Positions 34,559 to 44,359 are shown, counted from the first letter of the stretch. The stretch: DNA of 64,000 nt from Pedobacter petrophilus (GCF_009674725.1 NZ_WKKH01000009.1:62001-126000), one strand, 5' to 3'. Numbers and translations: made by a program. The notes: generated by a model from the sequence alone, not told the origin.

Positions 34559-37500
34559 TTATAATCCCACTACTAAACGCACACCATAACTTCTGGTAGA
34601 TGGCAACTGACCTGTTTCAAAACCTTGTACGATATCCGTACCTGAGAGTGTTCCAAATTCAGGATCAAATGCCGGCCATGGAGACCAGATAAATAAGTTC
34701 CTTCCGTATGCCCCGATTGTTAATTTGGTGAAGCCAATCCTTTTTAAGAAAGCTTGTCCGAATGCGTAGGTAATGTTAGCCTCTCTGAATTTTAAGTAAT
34801 CGGTTCTGAATACACTCCCCTCAGCCTGATCAGAACCGTAAAGTGAAGTGTAGAAACTTTCGAGATTTGTTGCTACAACATCGTTCGGGCGATAAGTGCC
34901 ATTGGGATTTTGAACCACACCATCTCCTATCACACCGTTATATCTTCCAGGTAGCGTAAGGTTAAGTTTTCCTAAAGCTGCCATTCGGGAGAAAGTAAGC
35001 GAGTGAGCCACAGCACCTAACTGTGCATCAAATAATCCGTTAATGCTAAAACGATCGTAAGTAATGGTAGAACCAAAACTGAATCTGAATTTAGGTGTCG
35101 TATTCCCTAAATAGATTAAATCGGCACTGCTGATTTTAGCATTACCTGTTGAAGAATCATAAATGATTTGTCCATCCGGAGATCGCATATATCCCCTTCC
35201 ATATAAATCACCCATACTTCCACCTACGTTTGCCACAATTTGTCCGCCGCCTAAAGCGCCTGTTCTCAATACCACGGAACTATCGGCCAGTTCTTCAATC
35301 CTATTTCGGTTTGCGGTAAAGGTTCCGGTAAGTTCCCATTTAAATTTTTTGCTTTGAATAGGGGTACCATTAACCGCAATTTCAATTCCCTTATTTTGTA
35401 CTTGTCCAACATTGAAAACAGCCACATTGTAACCGGTTGATTTATCTACAATACGGTTTAGAATTTGATTTTTGGTATTGCCAAGATAAGCGGCAAGATC
35501 GAAATTTAAACGATTTTTAAATAAGCGTAATTCCGTACCCAACTCAATGGTAGTAGTTTTTAACGGTTTTAAATTTGGGTTTGGCAACACACTTGGATTG
35601 GTCATGGCACTATCCGGATAAACACCATTCGAAGCCAAACTATAATTATAAGCTGTGCGGTATGGTGTAGTACCTCCGCTACCAACCTGAGAAACCGACG
35701 CCCTTAATTTAAAGAAGCTGATCACTTTTGGAAGGGATAATAGATCAGAAACAATTAATGAGGTGCTGGCTGATGGATAGAAAAAGCCTACATTATCCGT
35801 TCTGAATGGTGTAGCAAGCGTACTGCTCCAATCCTGGCGACCAGTTAAATCTAGAAACAAATAATTTTTGAAGCTAAAAGACAGGGCTGCATAAAAACTA
35901 TTAATTCTATACCTCGCTGTATCAGGAACGGAAACCAGCGGACTCAAATTATTGGTGAGGCTGAATAATCCTGGAATGGCCAGGCCATCGGCACGCAATT
36001 CTGATTTTTTATATGCGTTGCGCATTTGGCTCCCACCAACATTGGCATTAAGATGTAAATCCTGACTGATCTTTTTATCATACCGCATCAGGAAGTCTAC
36101 GTTCGTTTCGTAAGAATTGATATTCTGTGTGCGATAAGATCCCTGCGCAAATTTATTTCCTGCGGCATCCCATGGACGTTGGGTTTCACGAATGTCTTTG
36201 TTATAATCTATTGATCCCCTTAGCAATAAACTAAGCTCACTTGTAATTTTATAAGTTGCCTGAATATTGCTTAAAATACCATTTCTGCGTTGTTTATTAA
36301 TGTACTGCTCAGAAATAGCATAAGGACTTTCAGGATTTGTAGTGGTTATATTTACAAATTGAACATTCTCTTTTCCAGGTGCCCAGTAATCTTTGTACCA
36401 ATCTGTATTTACATTGGGTTGTGCAAACATAAACCAATACATGAGTGATTGATTGCCATAGCCCGTTGCAGGTAGATTATCACTATGCCGGTTGTTGTAA
36501 GCCGCCTTGAAAGAAACGCTTAACTTTTTATTTACATTGGTATTGGCAGAGTAAGAAAGCGAAGTCCGTTCTAATCCGGTATTCGGTACAATCCATTCGT
36601 TATTGCCGTGGCTAGCCGAAAATCTCATGCCTACCTCTTTGTAAGAACCATCTAAACTGACAGAATTTGATGATTCAAATCCGGTTTGAAAGAAAGCATC
36701 AACCGGATTTTGATAACCAATCCATGGTGTTCTCACAGTAGCCGGACTTTTAGTTGCCGGATCATATTGAAAAAAGCTGGCTCCGGTATTTAAGGCCGCT
36801 CCCCAACTGGCGCTGGTAGCATTTGTACTGGGCCCGTCTACTGTTGTACCATATGAGAAATACGGCACCCCAAACTGCCCCTGTCCAAATTGATTTTGCG
36901 ATTCAGGACTTTTATTTACCTGCTCCCAGGTGCTATTGGAAGTAAAAGTAATATTTAGTTTTTTGTTCGCTTTGCCAGATTTAGTGGTGATAATGATGGC
37001 ACCATTTGCACCACGCTGCCCATATAAAGCAGAAGCTCCGGGCCCTTTCAATACGGTAACACTTTCGATGTCATCAGGGTTTAAGTCGTTCAGTGCAGAA
37101 CCAAAATCTGCAGGCATTACATCTCCTGATGTTCCGTAAACGCCTCCTGATGAAGCTGCAGTACGTCTGGCCGAACTGCTGGCCACAACGCCATCAATCA
37201 CAATCAGTGCTTCGTTATCACCAGTAAGGTTATTTTCCCCACGCAGAATAATTTTGTTAGAAGCCGCCGGACCGCTGTTCCGAACCAGGTTTAAGCCAGC
37301 TACCTTTCCTGAGAGCGATTCTGTCCAGTTACTGGCGACGGCGTTTGTTAATGCTGTGCTATCTACTTTCGTAACTGAATAACCCAGGGCTTTCTCCTCG
37401 CGTTTAATACCAAGAGCGGTAACCACAACTTCATTTAAATTGCTGGCAGAAGAAGCTAAACGGATAATGGCGCTATTTTCATTGTTATTAAATATCCTGG

Positions 37501-37870
37501 TGATGGCCGTATAGCCCACCATATTATAAATTACAGTAGTACCTTTAGCAATATTAATGACGTAGTTTCCTTTCTCGTTGGTTACGCCGAGAAACCTCTT
37601 ATTGCCATCTGTAATGGTTGTTCCAACCAAAATCTGTCCGTCTTCATCATCTAAAACCGTTCCTTTTACCGTAATATTTTGAGCAACAACCTGTGCAGAT
37701 ACATTATTGAAATTAATGAACTGAAAAAGCATTACTACTGATAATATTGTCAGTATCGGTTTTGAAAGACAAAAGTTTTTTCGGAACTTTTCGAAAGTGT
37801 TCAGACAGCGTTCCTGAAAGTGTGGAATATATGGCTGCCGGGAAATTTTTTGAGTAAAATTTTTAATCAT
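34559..37870 (-). CDS. SusC/RagA-family TonB-linked outer-membrane transporter
   Basis: The 1103-residue protein has an unusually long N-terminus before the hydrophobic leader (cleavage expected near FNNVSAQ, about residue 60). A carboxypeptidase-regulatory-like domain (about 68-145) follows, then a plug with VVVTALGIKREEKALGYSV and ALYGQRGANGAIIITTKSG, and a barrel ending RSYGVRLVVGL. It imports large substrates using TonB energy. It heads a six-gene operon with SusD, DUF5689 and three hydrolases. A Pho-box-like element lies 80 nt upstream. Confidence 0.94.
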   Translation of the reverse strand: MIKNFTQKISRQPYIPHFQERCLNTFEKFRKNFCLSKPILTILSVVMLFQFINFNNVSAQVVAQNITVKGTVLDDEDGQILVGTTITDGNKRFLGVTNEKGNYVINIAKGTTVIYNMVGYTAITRIFNNNENSAIIRLASSASNLNEVVVTALGIKREEKALGYSVTKVDSTALTNAVASNWTESLSGKVAGLNLVRNSGPAASNKIILRGENNLTGDNEALIVIDGVVASSSARRTAASSGGVYGTSGDVMPADFGSALNDLNPDDIESVTVLKGPGASALYGQRGANGAIIITTKSGKANKKLNITFTSNSTWEQVNKSPESQNQFGQGQFGVPYFSYGTTVDGPSTNATSASWGAALNTGASFFQYDPATKSPATVRTPWIGYQNPVDAFFQTGFESSNSVSLDGSYKEVGMRFSASHGNNEWIVPNTGLERTSLSYSANTNVNKKLSVSFKAAYNNRHSDNLPATGYGNQSLMYWFMFAQPNVNTDWYKDYWAPGKENVQFVNITTTNPESPYAISEQYINKQRRNGILSNIQATYKITSELSLLLRGSIDYNKDIRETQRPWDAAGNKFAQGSYRTQNINSYETNVDFLMRYDKKISQDLHLNANVGGSQMRNAYKKSELRADGLAIPGLFSLTNNLSPLVSVPDTARYRINSFYAALSFSFKNYLFLDLTGRQDWSSTLATPFRTDNVGFFYPSASTSLIVSDLLSLPKVISFFKLRASVSQVGSGGTTPYRTAYNYSLASNGVYPDSAMTNPSVLPNPNLKPLKTTTIELGTELRLFKNRLNFDLAAYLGNTKNQILNRIVDKSTGYNVAVFNVGQVQNKGIEIAVNGTPIQSKKFKWELTGTFTANRNRIEELADSSVVLRTGALGGGQIVANVGGSMGDLYGRGYMRSPDGQIIYDSSTGNAKISSADLIYLGNTTPKFRFSFGSTITYDRFSINGLFDAQLGAVAHSLTFSRMAALGKLNLTLPGRYNGVIGDGVVQNPNGTYRPNDVVATNLESFYTSLYGSDQAEGSVFRTDYLKFREANITYAFGQAFLKRIGFTKLTIGAYGRNLFIWSPWPAFDPEFGTLSGTDIVQGFETGQLPSTRSYGVRLVVGL

Positions 37871-37931
37871 AATTAGCTATATCTGGTTAGTAAGCATTAT
37901 CTAATTCGTTTTACTTTTCCAGATTTGCAGA

Positions 37932-37939
37932 CAAAGTAA
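37932..37939 (-). promoter_or_regulatory. Candidate -7 element of the susC operon (TTACTTTG)
   Basis: It matches five of six fixed positions of the Bacteroidota TAnnTTTG element. It lies 61 nt before the susC start and 11 nt downstream of the TTAA repeats, the geometry expected if an activator replaces the -33 element. Confidence 0.4.
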
Positions 37940-37950
37940 GCCTCTTCAGG

Positions 37951-37981
37951 TTAAAAATATGTTAACGAAACATTAACATAT
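37951..37981 (-). promoter_or_regulatory. Pho-box-like repeat array upstream of susC
   Basis: On the plus strand TTAAAA (37951), TTAACG (37962) and TTAACA (37973) repeat with an exact 11-nt period, as in PhoB/PhoP-type boxes. The same DNA forms an inverted repeat ATATGTTAA/TTAACATAT. A similar element is found upstream of ppk1. Binding by a PhoB-like regulator is inferred. Confidence 0.5.
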
Positions 37982-38349
37982 AGGTGGCCACGAGTTAATG
38001 TTCCGAATTATTTTTTTTAGTTATTATTTGTTTCGATAAATCTATTGTAAAAACAAATCGAAAGTATTAATAATAAATAAAAATTGCAATACACAGGATT
38101 GAAATCGGCAGCGTAGACATACAATTTTTAAGAAATTTGTACCTAATTTAAACTTAAATGATTTTAAAAACCACAAATAACAGCTGAAAGGTAAATGGTC
38201 TAACGATTCAAATCATCGCTGATAGCATGCTAAATTGAATGATCTTGATTAAGATACTTCAATTGAAAATCAAAATATAAAACAATATGCCTTAATGTAA
38301 CATTTTAATGGTCTTCAATATCGAAAGATAAAGAAAGTACTTTTGAATA
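37982..38349. other. AT-rich intergenic remainder
   Basis: No open reading frame, RNA gene or strong hairpin was recognised between the Pho-box-like element and the end of the sterol-desaturase gene. The stretch is AT-rich and unstructured to the eye. Confidence 0.5.
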
Positions 38350-39558
38350 CTAATGGCTTAATATATACTTATTATAGCGCATTTTCAGAGAGAATATTCG
38401 TTCAAATACTATCAACAATATAATCGGCAAAACAACCCATTCAAATATTTGAAAAGAATAGAAGAAAAAAGCGAACAAAAATATCAAACGAAAAGCCTCC
38501 AGATAATAGATCCAAACCCGTTGTTCCAATAACGCACCGATATTAATCAGCGTAAGTAAAACCAAAATCAATACTGCCCATTTGTAAATTTCGGTAAGGT
38601 ATTGGTAAAACATTGTGGTGCCAGTTAATGTTAGCACAACCATAATTAACTGAACGTTTAAATAGGTTTTAAACTTTGATTCGCCTCTTTTTTGCTGTTT
38701 ATTCTGAAAATAACGTTCTTCCAAAATCGGGCGGATATTTTGATCCATGAGTGCCGGACTTCCGAACAATGCGTTCCATTTCGCTTTCGCACCTTCTGCC
38801 CTTTTGTACGCTTCTGCTATTTCCAGGTAATAATGAAAGTGCTGCCATAAAAAGCTGTAACTCTTAATGGGATGAGTTAAACCATATTTTGGGGATTCCT
38901 CCTCCCGCTGGAATGTACCAAAAAGCTTATCCCAGAATACAAAAACATCACCATAATTCTTGTCCAGATACTTTTCATCTGATGCATGGTGCACGCCATG
39001 AAGCGAAGGTGTAATCAGCACATGCTCTAACCAGCCCAATTTGCCGATTAACTGGGTATGTGTAAAGAATGAATACGCACCATGCACCAGTAAAATCGTA
39101 ATAATCATATTCGGATGAAAGCCAGCTAACGGCAAAACACACCAGAAAACATTTCTAAAAACCGCCTGGATTGTCGTAATGCGCGCAGCTGCAGTAAAAT
39201 TAAACTCCTCACTTTGATGGTGTACAATGTGCGCAGCCCAAAGAAAATTAATCTCATGCCCTAACCGATGATACCAATACCACACAAAATCAGTGGCAAG
39301 CAAAAGCAAAAACCAAACAGACCAGCTCGCCGAAATATGGAAGAAAGCATAGTTGTCATAAACCCATTGATAGACCTGATAAAAGCTTGCCGCAATGAAT
39401 AAATTCAATAACCGCTCTGCAATCCCGACACTAAAATTCGCCACAGAACTTTCATACTTAAAAACCCCACTTTTTTTTCTTTGCTGAGCAACTTTATATT
39501 CAATGAAGACAAAAATGAAAAAAGCAGGAATGGCAAATGCGAGATAGTTTACTGTCAT
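38350..39558 (-). CDS. Sterol desaturase / fatty-acid hydroxylase superfamily membrane enzyme
   Basis: The 402-residue membrane protein carries the three di-iron histidine clusters HRLGH, HIVHH and HGVHH, the last in SLHGVHHASDEKYLDKNYGDVF. Helices flank them, and about 130 C-terminal residues contain three more membrane segments. The superfamily hydroxylates or desaturates lipids in the inner membrane (ceramide, fatty acids, carotenoids). I use ATG 39558, since the longer frame begins at TTG 39591. It has no operon partner, so the substrate is not indicated. Confidence 0.88.
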   Translation of the reverse strand: MTVNYLAFAIPAFFIFVFIEYKVAQQRKKSGVFKYESSVANFSVGIAERLLNLFIAASFYQVYQWVYDNYAFFHISASWSVWFLLLLATDFVWYWYHRLGHEINFLWAAHIVHHQSEEFNFTAAARITTIQAVFRNVFWCVLPLAGFHPNMIITILLVHGAYSFFTHTQLIGKLGWLEHVLITPSLHGVHHASDEKYLDKNYGDVFVFWDKLFGTFQREEESPKYGLTHPIKSYSFLWQHFHYYLEIAEAYKRAEGAKAKWNALFGSPALMDQNIRPILEERYFQNKQQKRGESKFKTYLNVQLIMVVLTLTGTTMFYQYLTEIYKWAVLILVLLTLINIGALLEQRVWIYYLEAFRLIFLFAFFFYSFQIFEWVVLPIILLIVFERIFSLKMRYNKYILSH

Positions 39559-39718
39559 GGTAGCTACATATTGTTTATAATTACTCCACAAACATATAAA
39601 TATTATACTAATTATATAGACTAAGTAGTTTACTATTTTAAATTAGTTGCTATTCTATTCGTTTAATGTTTTTTGTTTCTATTAATTTGCAGAAATCAGT
39701 TTATATAATCACAAGAAT

Positions 39719-40477
39719 ATGGCAGCAGAAAAAAAAGGCGGGCACACAAACATTCTTTCCATTGATATTGGCGGTACCAGTATCAAAACAGTTTTACTGG
39801 ACGAAGATGGAAATATGTTGTCAGAATATTTAAAGAGTAAAACACCTGTTGGTGCAACGCCTAAAGACATTGTAACGGGTATTCAGGATCTCATCAAGCC
39901 TATTCCAAAAACTTTTAACCGGGTTTCAATTGGTTTTCCGGGTTATGTAACCAACGGGATTGTTAAAACTGCTCCAAATCTTGCTAAAAATAAATGGGCC
40001 GATGTAGATCTTGCCCAGCGGGTGGCAAATGTATTAAATCATCCTGTAAGATTGGTAAACGATGCTGATCAGCAAGGCTTAGGCGTAGTAAAAGGGCAAG
40101 GATTTGAAATCGTTTTCACAGTAGGAACCGGATTTGGAACCGCGCTCCTGTTTGATGGCGAACTTCTTCCCCATTTGGAACTGGCTCATTTTCCTATCAA
40201 TAAAACCGAAGATTACGATGATTACATCGGCAATAAAGCTTTCGAAGACATTGGCTCGGATCGATGGAACAAACGTTTGAAAAAAATTATTGAAATTTAT
40301 AAAACAGTTTTCAACTACAATGCCTTATATATTGGCGGTGGCAATTCTAAACATATCGATTTTAAACTGGAAGATAATATTACGCTGGTAACCAATAGAG
40401 ATGGCATAAAAGGTGGTGCTAAACTTTGGAAACTGGCTGATAAATACAATATCTTCACTGTTAATCCTAATGTGTAA
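39719..40477 (+). CDS. ROK-type glucokinase, polyphosphate-glucokinase-like
   Basis: The 252-residue protein has the phosphate-binding SIDIGGTSIKT (14-24). The sugar-binding part has FPGYVTNGIV and NDADQQGLG, and VGTGFGTALLFDGELLPHLEL follows. The W-x-K-x-L...LYIGGGNSKHIDF ending resembles polyphosphate glucokinases (PPGK) of Actinobacteria. It lacks the zinc-binding Cys cluster of typical ROK repressors and kinases. It leads a glucokinase-gnd-zwf-pgl group, supplying glucose-6-phosphate. Whether ATP or polyphosphate is the donor is not settled by sequence. Confidence 0.8.
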   Translation: MAAEKKGGHTNILSIDIGGTSIKTVLLDEDGNMLSEYLKSKTPVGATPKDIVTGIQDLIKPIPKTFNRVSIGFPGYVTNGIVKTAPNLAKNKWADVDLAQRVANVLNHPVRLVNDADQQGLGVVKGQGFEIVFTVGTGFGTALLFDGELLPHLELAHFPINKTEDYDDYIGNKAFEDIGSDRWNKRLKKIIEIYKTVFNYNALYIGGGNSKHIDFKLEDNITLVTNRDGIKGGAKLWKLADKYNIFTVNPNV

Positions 40478-40488
40478 ATTGTACACTA
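40472..40488. promoter_or_regulatory. Palindromic candidate operator GTGTAAATTGTACACTA
   Basis: The inverted repeat GTGTA/TACAC spans the last codon and stop of the glucokinase gene, 92 nt before gnd. It is identical to the 1281-1297 palindrome at 16 of 17 positions. It may control gnd-zwf-pgl separately from the kinase. Confidence 0.4.
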
Positions 40489-40579
40489 ACCGGTTACAAT
40501 TATTATTACAATCTTTTAACATCAAAATCCACTATATTAGTTTGTAAGTTCTAATTTTGGATACTATAAAAATTTAAAA

Positions 40580-41995
40580 ATGTCAAATAACGAGTCAAAA
40601 AAATACAAATTGGGGATGATAGGTTTGGGTACTATGGGCCGCAACCTATTATTAAACATGGCAGATAAAGGTTTCTCTGTAACTGGTTATGATAAAGATC
40701 GAAAGATGATCTCAAAGCTGGAAGATGAAGGACAAAAGCATAGCCTGGAAGGTTTTGACGATATCGAGTCTTTTATCGGCAGTTTGCAAACGCCTAGAAC
40801 ACTAATCTTATTAGTACCTGCCGGACCAATTGTTGATAGCGTTATTGCCGAGTTAAAACCGTTATTAAGTGAAGGCGATATTATTATTGATAGCGGAAAT
40901 TCACATTTTACAGATACAAACCGCAGGGTTGAAGAACTGGAAAAAGATGGTTTGCATTTCTTTGGAATGGGAATTTCAGGTGGTGAAGAAGGTGCGCGTT
41001 TCGGTCCAAGCATGATGCCTGGTGGCGATAAAAAAGCCTATAACGTAGTGAAGGAAGTTTTTGATGCCGTTGCTGCTAAAGTCGGTTCAGATCCTTGTGT
41101 TACTTATATCGGCCCTGGTGCATCCGGCCACTTCGTAAAAATGGTTCACAATGGTATTGAGTATGCCATTATGGAACTGATTGCTGAAGTATATGGCGTA
41201 CTGAAAAACGGTTTAGGTTATTCAAACGAAGAAATTTATAAGGTATTTAAGAAATGGAATGAAGGCAGACTTCAATCTTTTTTATTGGAGATTACCGCAG
41301 AAATTTTCTTATTCAAAGATACGGTTACTCAAAACGATCTTTTAGATCAGATTAAAGATGAAGCCCGCTCTAAAGGTACGGGAAAGTGGACTTCAGAAGT
41401 TTCTATGGAATTACAATTGCCTATTCCAACTATTAATGAAGCTGTTTCCAATCGGGATTTGTCTAAATTTAAGAAACTAAGGGTTTCACTGGAAGAGGCT
41501 TTTGGCAAAAAGGATAACAAAATAGAAATTACTGTTGATGAGCTGGAAGATGCATTCTATTTCTCGATGATTAGTGCGTATGCTCAGGGAATGCACTTAT
41601 TGGTTCAGGCTTCTAAAGAATACCAATACGATTTACAATTGCAGGAGATTGCTAAGATCTGGCGTGGCGGATGTATCATCAGGGCTAAGTTCTTAGAAGA
41701 TATCTATCAGGCTTACGAAAAAGATAACGCCTTGGAGCATTTATTTGGTGATTCAGGAATTCAAAACATCATTAAAGACACCTTAACCGGTACCCGTAAA
41801 ACCATTTCAGCATGCATCAATGCCGGTATAGGCATCCCTGCATTTGCTTCAACACTGACTTATTTTGATACCATCACTACAGCCCGCATGCCTTCAAACC
41901 TGATTCAGGCACAAAGAGATTTCTTTGGTGCACATACTTTTGAGCGTATTGATCAGGAAGGCGTTTTCCATGCAGACTGGAATAAACTATCATAA
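40580..41995 (+). CDS. gnd: 6-phosphogluconate dehydrogenase (decarboxylating)
   Basis: The 471-residue enzyme has an N-terminal Rossmann domain GLGTMGRNLLLNMADKG and the 6PGDH signature GISGGEEGARFGPSMMPGG near 137-155. GPGASGHFVKMVHNGIEYA contains the catalytic Lys, and the full-length helical C-terminal domain ends FHADWNKLS. It oxidises 6-phosphogluconate to ribulose-5-phosphate and CO2 with NADP+ or NAD+. It is followed by zwf 28 nt later. The length and motifs are those of the long bacterial/eukaryotic form. Confidence 0.96.
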   Translation: MSNNESKKYKLGMIGLGTMGRNLLLNMADKGFSVTGYDKDRKMISKLEDEGQKHSLEGFDDIESFIGSLQTPRTLILLVPAGPIVDSVIAELKPLLSEGDIIIDSGNSHFTDTNRRVEELEKDGLHFFGMGISGGEEGARFGPSMMPGGDKKAYNVVKEVFDAVAAKVGSDPCVTYIGPGASGHFVKMVHNGIEYAIMELIAEVYGVLKNGLGYSNEEIYKVFKKWNEGRLQSFLLEITAEIFLFKDTVTQNDLLDQIKDEARSKGTGKWTSEVSMELQLPIPTINEAVSNRDLSKFKKLRVSLEEAFGKKDNKIEITVDELEDAFYFSMISAYAQGMHLLVQASKEYQYDLQLQEIAKIWRGGCIIRAKFLEDIYQAYEKDNALEHLFGDSGIQNIIKDTLTGTRKTISACINAGIGIPAFASTLTYFDTITTARMPSNLIQAQRDFFGAHTFERIDQEGVFHADWNKLS

Positions 41996-42023
41996 ATTTT
42001 AAAGACAAGAATCCAAACATAAA

Positions 42024-43538
42024 ATGAAAACCAAAGCCGCATTAAGTCCAACAATATTTGTAATATTTGGTGGTACAGGTGATTTAAACAAAAGGAAATT
42101 AGCACCTGCCCTCTATAATTTATTTATTGAAGGTTACATGCCTGAAAAGTTTGCCATTATTGGTACGGGTAGAACTGAATTTACAGATGATAGTTATAAA
42201 ACTGCGCTTGAAGATGCAGTAAATGAATTTTCGAGATCAGGAAAAGTTAAAAAAGATAAGTGGGATAATTTCGGAAACACCATCCACTACTGCCCTACGG
42301 ATTTCGCGCAGCCGAAAACTTTCGAAAATTTAAAAGATGCAGTAGACAAATATCAAAAAGAATACGGACCAGCCACGCAGATTATTTTCTACCTGGCTGT
42401 TGCACCAAATTTCTTCCCGGTTATTGCTGAATACTTGCATAAATATAAGTTAACAGAAGATGAAGATAACAGCCGTATTGTAATTGAAAAACCTTTCGGC
42501 CACGATTTAGAGTCGGCCAAAGAGTTAAATGCTTTGTTAAGCACCATCTTTACAGAAAAGCAAATCTATCGTATCGATCATTATCTGGGTAAAGAAACCG
42601 TTCAGAATATGATGGCTTTCCGTTTTGCCAACGCCTTGTTCGAGCCACTTTGGAACAGGACTTACATCGATCATGTACAAATTTCTGTAACAGAACAATT
42701 AGGCGTTCAGGATCGTGGAGGATATTACGAAGGTTCGGGCGCTTTAAGAGACATGATTCAGAATCACTTATTGCAATTGCTTTGTTTAATCGGAATGGAA
42801 GCGCCAATTAATTTTGACGCAGATGAAATTAGAAACCGTAAGGTGGAAGTTTTAAAAGCCATGCGTCCGTTCTCTGCCGAAGATATTCGTTTTCATACCG
42901 TTCGTGGTCAATACAGCAAAGGTTGGGTAGAAGGAAAAGAGGTACCGGGATATCGTCAGGAAAAAGGTGTCGATCCACATTCCAATACGGAGACTTTTGC
43001 AGCTGTAAAATTCCATATCGATAACTGGAGATGGCAGGGCATTCCGTTTTATTTAAGAACCGGAAAGCGTTTAAATCAAACTTCATCACTCATCACCATT
43101 CAATTCAGAGATGTTCCGCATCAGATTTTTTCTTCTGGCGTAACCGAAAACTGGCAACAAAACCGTTTGGTAATCAGTATTCAGCCAGAAATGAGCATTC
43201 GCATGCAGGTTCAGGCGAAAAGACCGGGTTTAGATATGGTATTGAACCCTGTTGATATGGTTTTCGATTACAAAGGAACTTATGATGGCGATACACCAGA
43301 AGCTTACGAAACTTTACTTTTAGATGCGATGATGGGCGATCAAACCTTGTTTATGCGGGGAGATCAGGTAGAAGCAGCCTGGGAACTGGTAATGCCAATC
43401 TTAAACACCTGGGAAAGCAAAAAATCAATCAATTTCCCTAATTACCCTGCTGACAGCTGGGGACCAGAGGAAGCTGAGGCATTAATTGCAAGGGATGGTT
43501 TCCATTGGTTTAATTTACCGCTAAAGAATAAAGAATAA
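42024..43538 (+). CDS. zwf: Glucose-6-phosphate 1-dehydrogenase
   Basis: The 504-residue enzyme has the dinucleotide-binding FGGTGDLNKRKLAPAL near residues 14-29. The active-site signature RIDHYLGKE is at 183-191, with His186 binding the phosphate and the following catalytic His further on. It makes 6-phosphogluconolactone and NADPH. It sits between gnd and pgl, so all three oxidative pentose phosphate enzymes are contiguous. The 62-nt gap to pgl contains short repeats. Confidence 0.96.
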   Translation: MKTKAALSPTIFVIFGGTGDLNKRKLAPALYNLFIEGYMPEKFAIIGTGRTEFTDDSYKTALEDAVNEFSRSGKVKKDKWDNFGNTIHYCPTDFAQPKTFENLKDAVDKYQKEYGPATQIIFYLAVAPNFFPVIAEYLHKYKLTEDEDNSRIVIEKPFGHDLESAKELNALLSTIFTEKQIYRIDHYLGKETVQNMMAFRFANALFEPLWNRTYIDHVQISVTEQLGVQDRGGYYEGSGALRDMIQNHLLQLLCLIGMEAPINFDADEIRNRKVEVLKAMRPFSAEDIRFHTVRGQYSKGWVEGKEVPGYRQEKGVDPHSNTETFAAVKFHIDNWRWQGIPFYLRTGKRLNQTSSLITIQFRDVPHQIFSSGVTENWQQNRLVISIQPEMSIRMQVQAKRPGLDMVLNPVDMVFDYKGTYDGDTPEAYETLLLDAMMGDQTLFMRGDQVEAAWELVMPILNTWESKKSINFPNYPADSWGPEEAEALIARDGFHWFNLPLKNKE

Positions 43539-43546
43539 TCTCAAAA

Positions 43547-43599
43547 TCGTTATTCGCCTGTCGTTACAAACGAACAACGAATAACGAACAACGAATAAA
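43547..43599. repeat. Short intergenic repeat in the zwf-pgl gap
   Basis: A 14-nt direct repeat CGAACAACGAATAA occurs at 43571 and again at 43585 (CGAACAACGAATAA). TCGTTATTCG (43547) forms an inverted pair with CGAATAACGA (43578). It may be a hairpin between co-transcribed genes or a dispersed genomic repeat. Confidence 0.55.
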
Positions 43600-43600
43600 C

Positions 43601-44323
43601 ATGAACTTACTTATTTACAAGACACTTGAAGAACTCAATCAGGATTTAGCTGATTATGTGATCAAGATTGCGGAAATGTCGATCGAAGAAAATGATCGGT
43701 TTAACTTTGTTCTCACCGGCGGAAGTTCTCCAAAAGCACTTTATCATTTACTCGCTACAGCAGGCGAGCATCGGATTGATTGGGGAAAAGTTTATTTCTT
43801 CTTTGGCGACGAGCGAAATGTTCCGTCAACTGATGACAATTATAATGGCTTGATGGCAAAGAAAGCTTTGCTTGATCCCCTCGGAATTAAAGAAGACCAT
43901 ATTTTTTATGTTGATACAACCCTGGCTCCGGAAAAGGCAGCGATTGAATATAAGAAAGCAATTGACAAGCATTTTAATGGTGAAGACCTTGCGTTTGATC
44001 TGATCCTTTTAGGAATGGGTGATGATGCACATACGGCATCAATTTTTCCGCATACTACTTTGGTAAAAGATCAGGAAGTTGATATCGCCTCAGTATTCGT
44101 AGAAAAACTGAATACCTATCGCATTAGTTTTACTGCACCTTTAATCAATAAAGCAGATAACGTGGCTTTTCTTGTATTTGGTGAAAATAAGGCTGAAGCA
44201 TTAAAGCATGTCATTAATGATCAGGAAAAAAATTATGATCTGTATCCATCTCAGTTAATTGATCCGATTGATGGAAAGTTAACCTGGTTTACTGACGAGG
44301 CTGCGACCAAATTATTGGAGTAA
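43601..44323 (+). CDS. pgl: 6-phosphogluconolactonase
   Basis: The 240-residue protein of the SugarP_isomerase/DevB type has NFVLTGGSSPKALYHLL, FFGDERNVPSTDDNYN and LGMGDDAHTASIFPH. These are the three characteristic blocks of bacterial Pgl. It hydrolyses 6-phosphogluconolactone to 6-phosphogluconate. As last gene of the pentose phosphate group it is followed by a long terminator hairpin. Confidence 0.95.
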   Translation: MNLLIYKTLEELNQDLADYVIKIAEMSIEENDRFNFVLTGGSSPKALYHLLATAGEHRIDWGKVYFFFGDERNVPSTDDNYNGLMAKKALLDPLGIKEDHIFYVDTTLAPEKAAIEYKKAIDKHFNGEDLAFDLILLGMGDDAHTASIFPHTTLVKDQEVDIASVFVEKLNTYRISFTAPLINKADNVAFLVFGENKAEALKHVINDQEKNYDLYPSQLIDPIDGKLTWFTDEAATKLLE

Positions 44324-44359
44324 AAAAGGGCTTAAATGCTTTCTCGTATTTAATATAGT

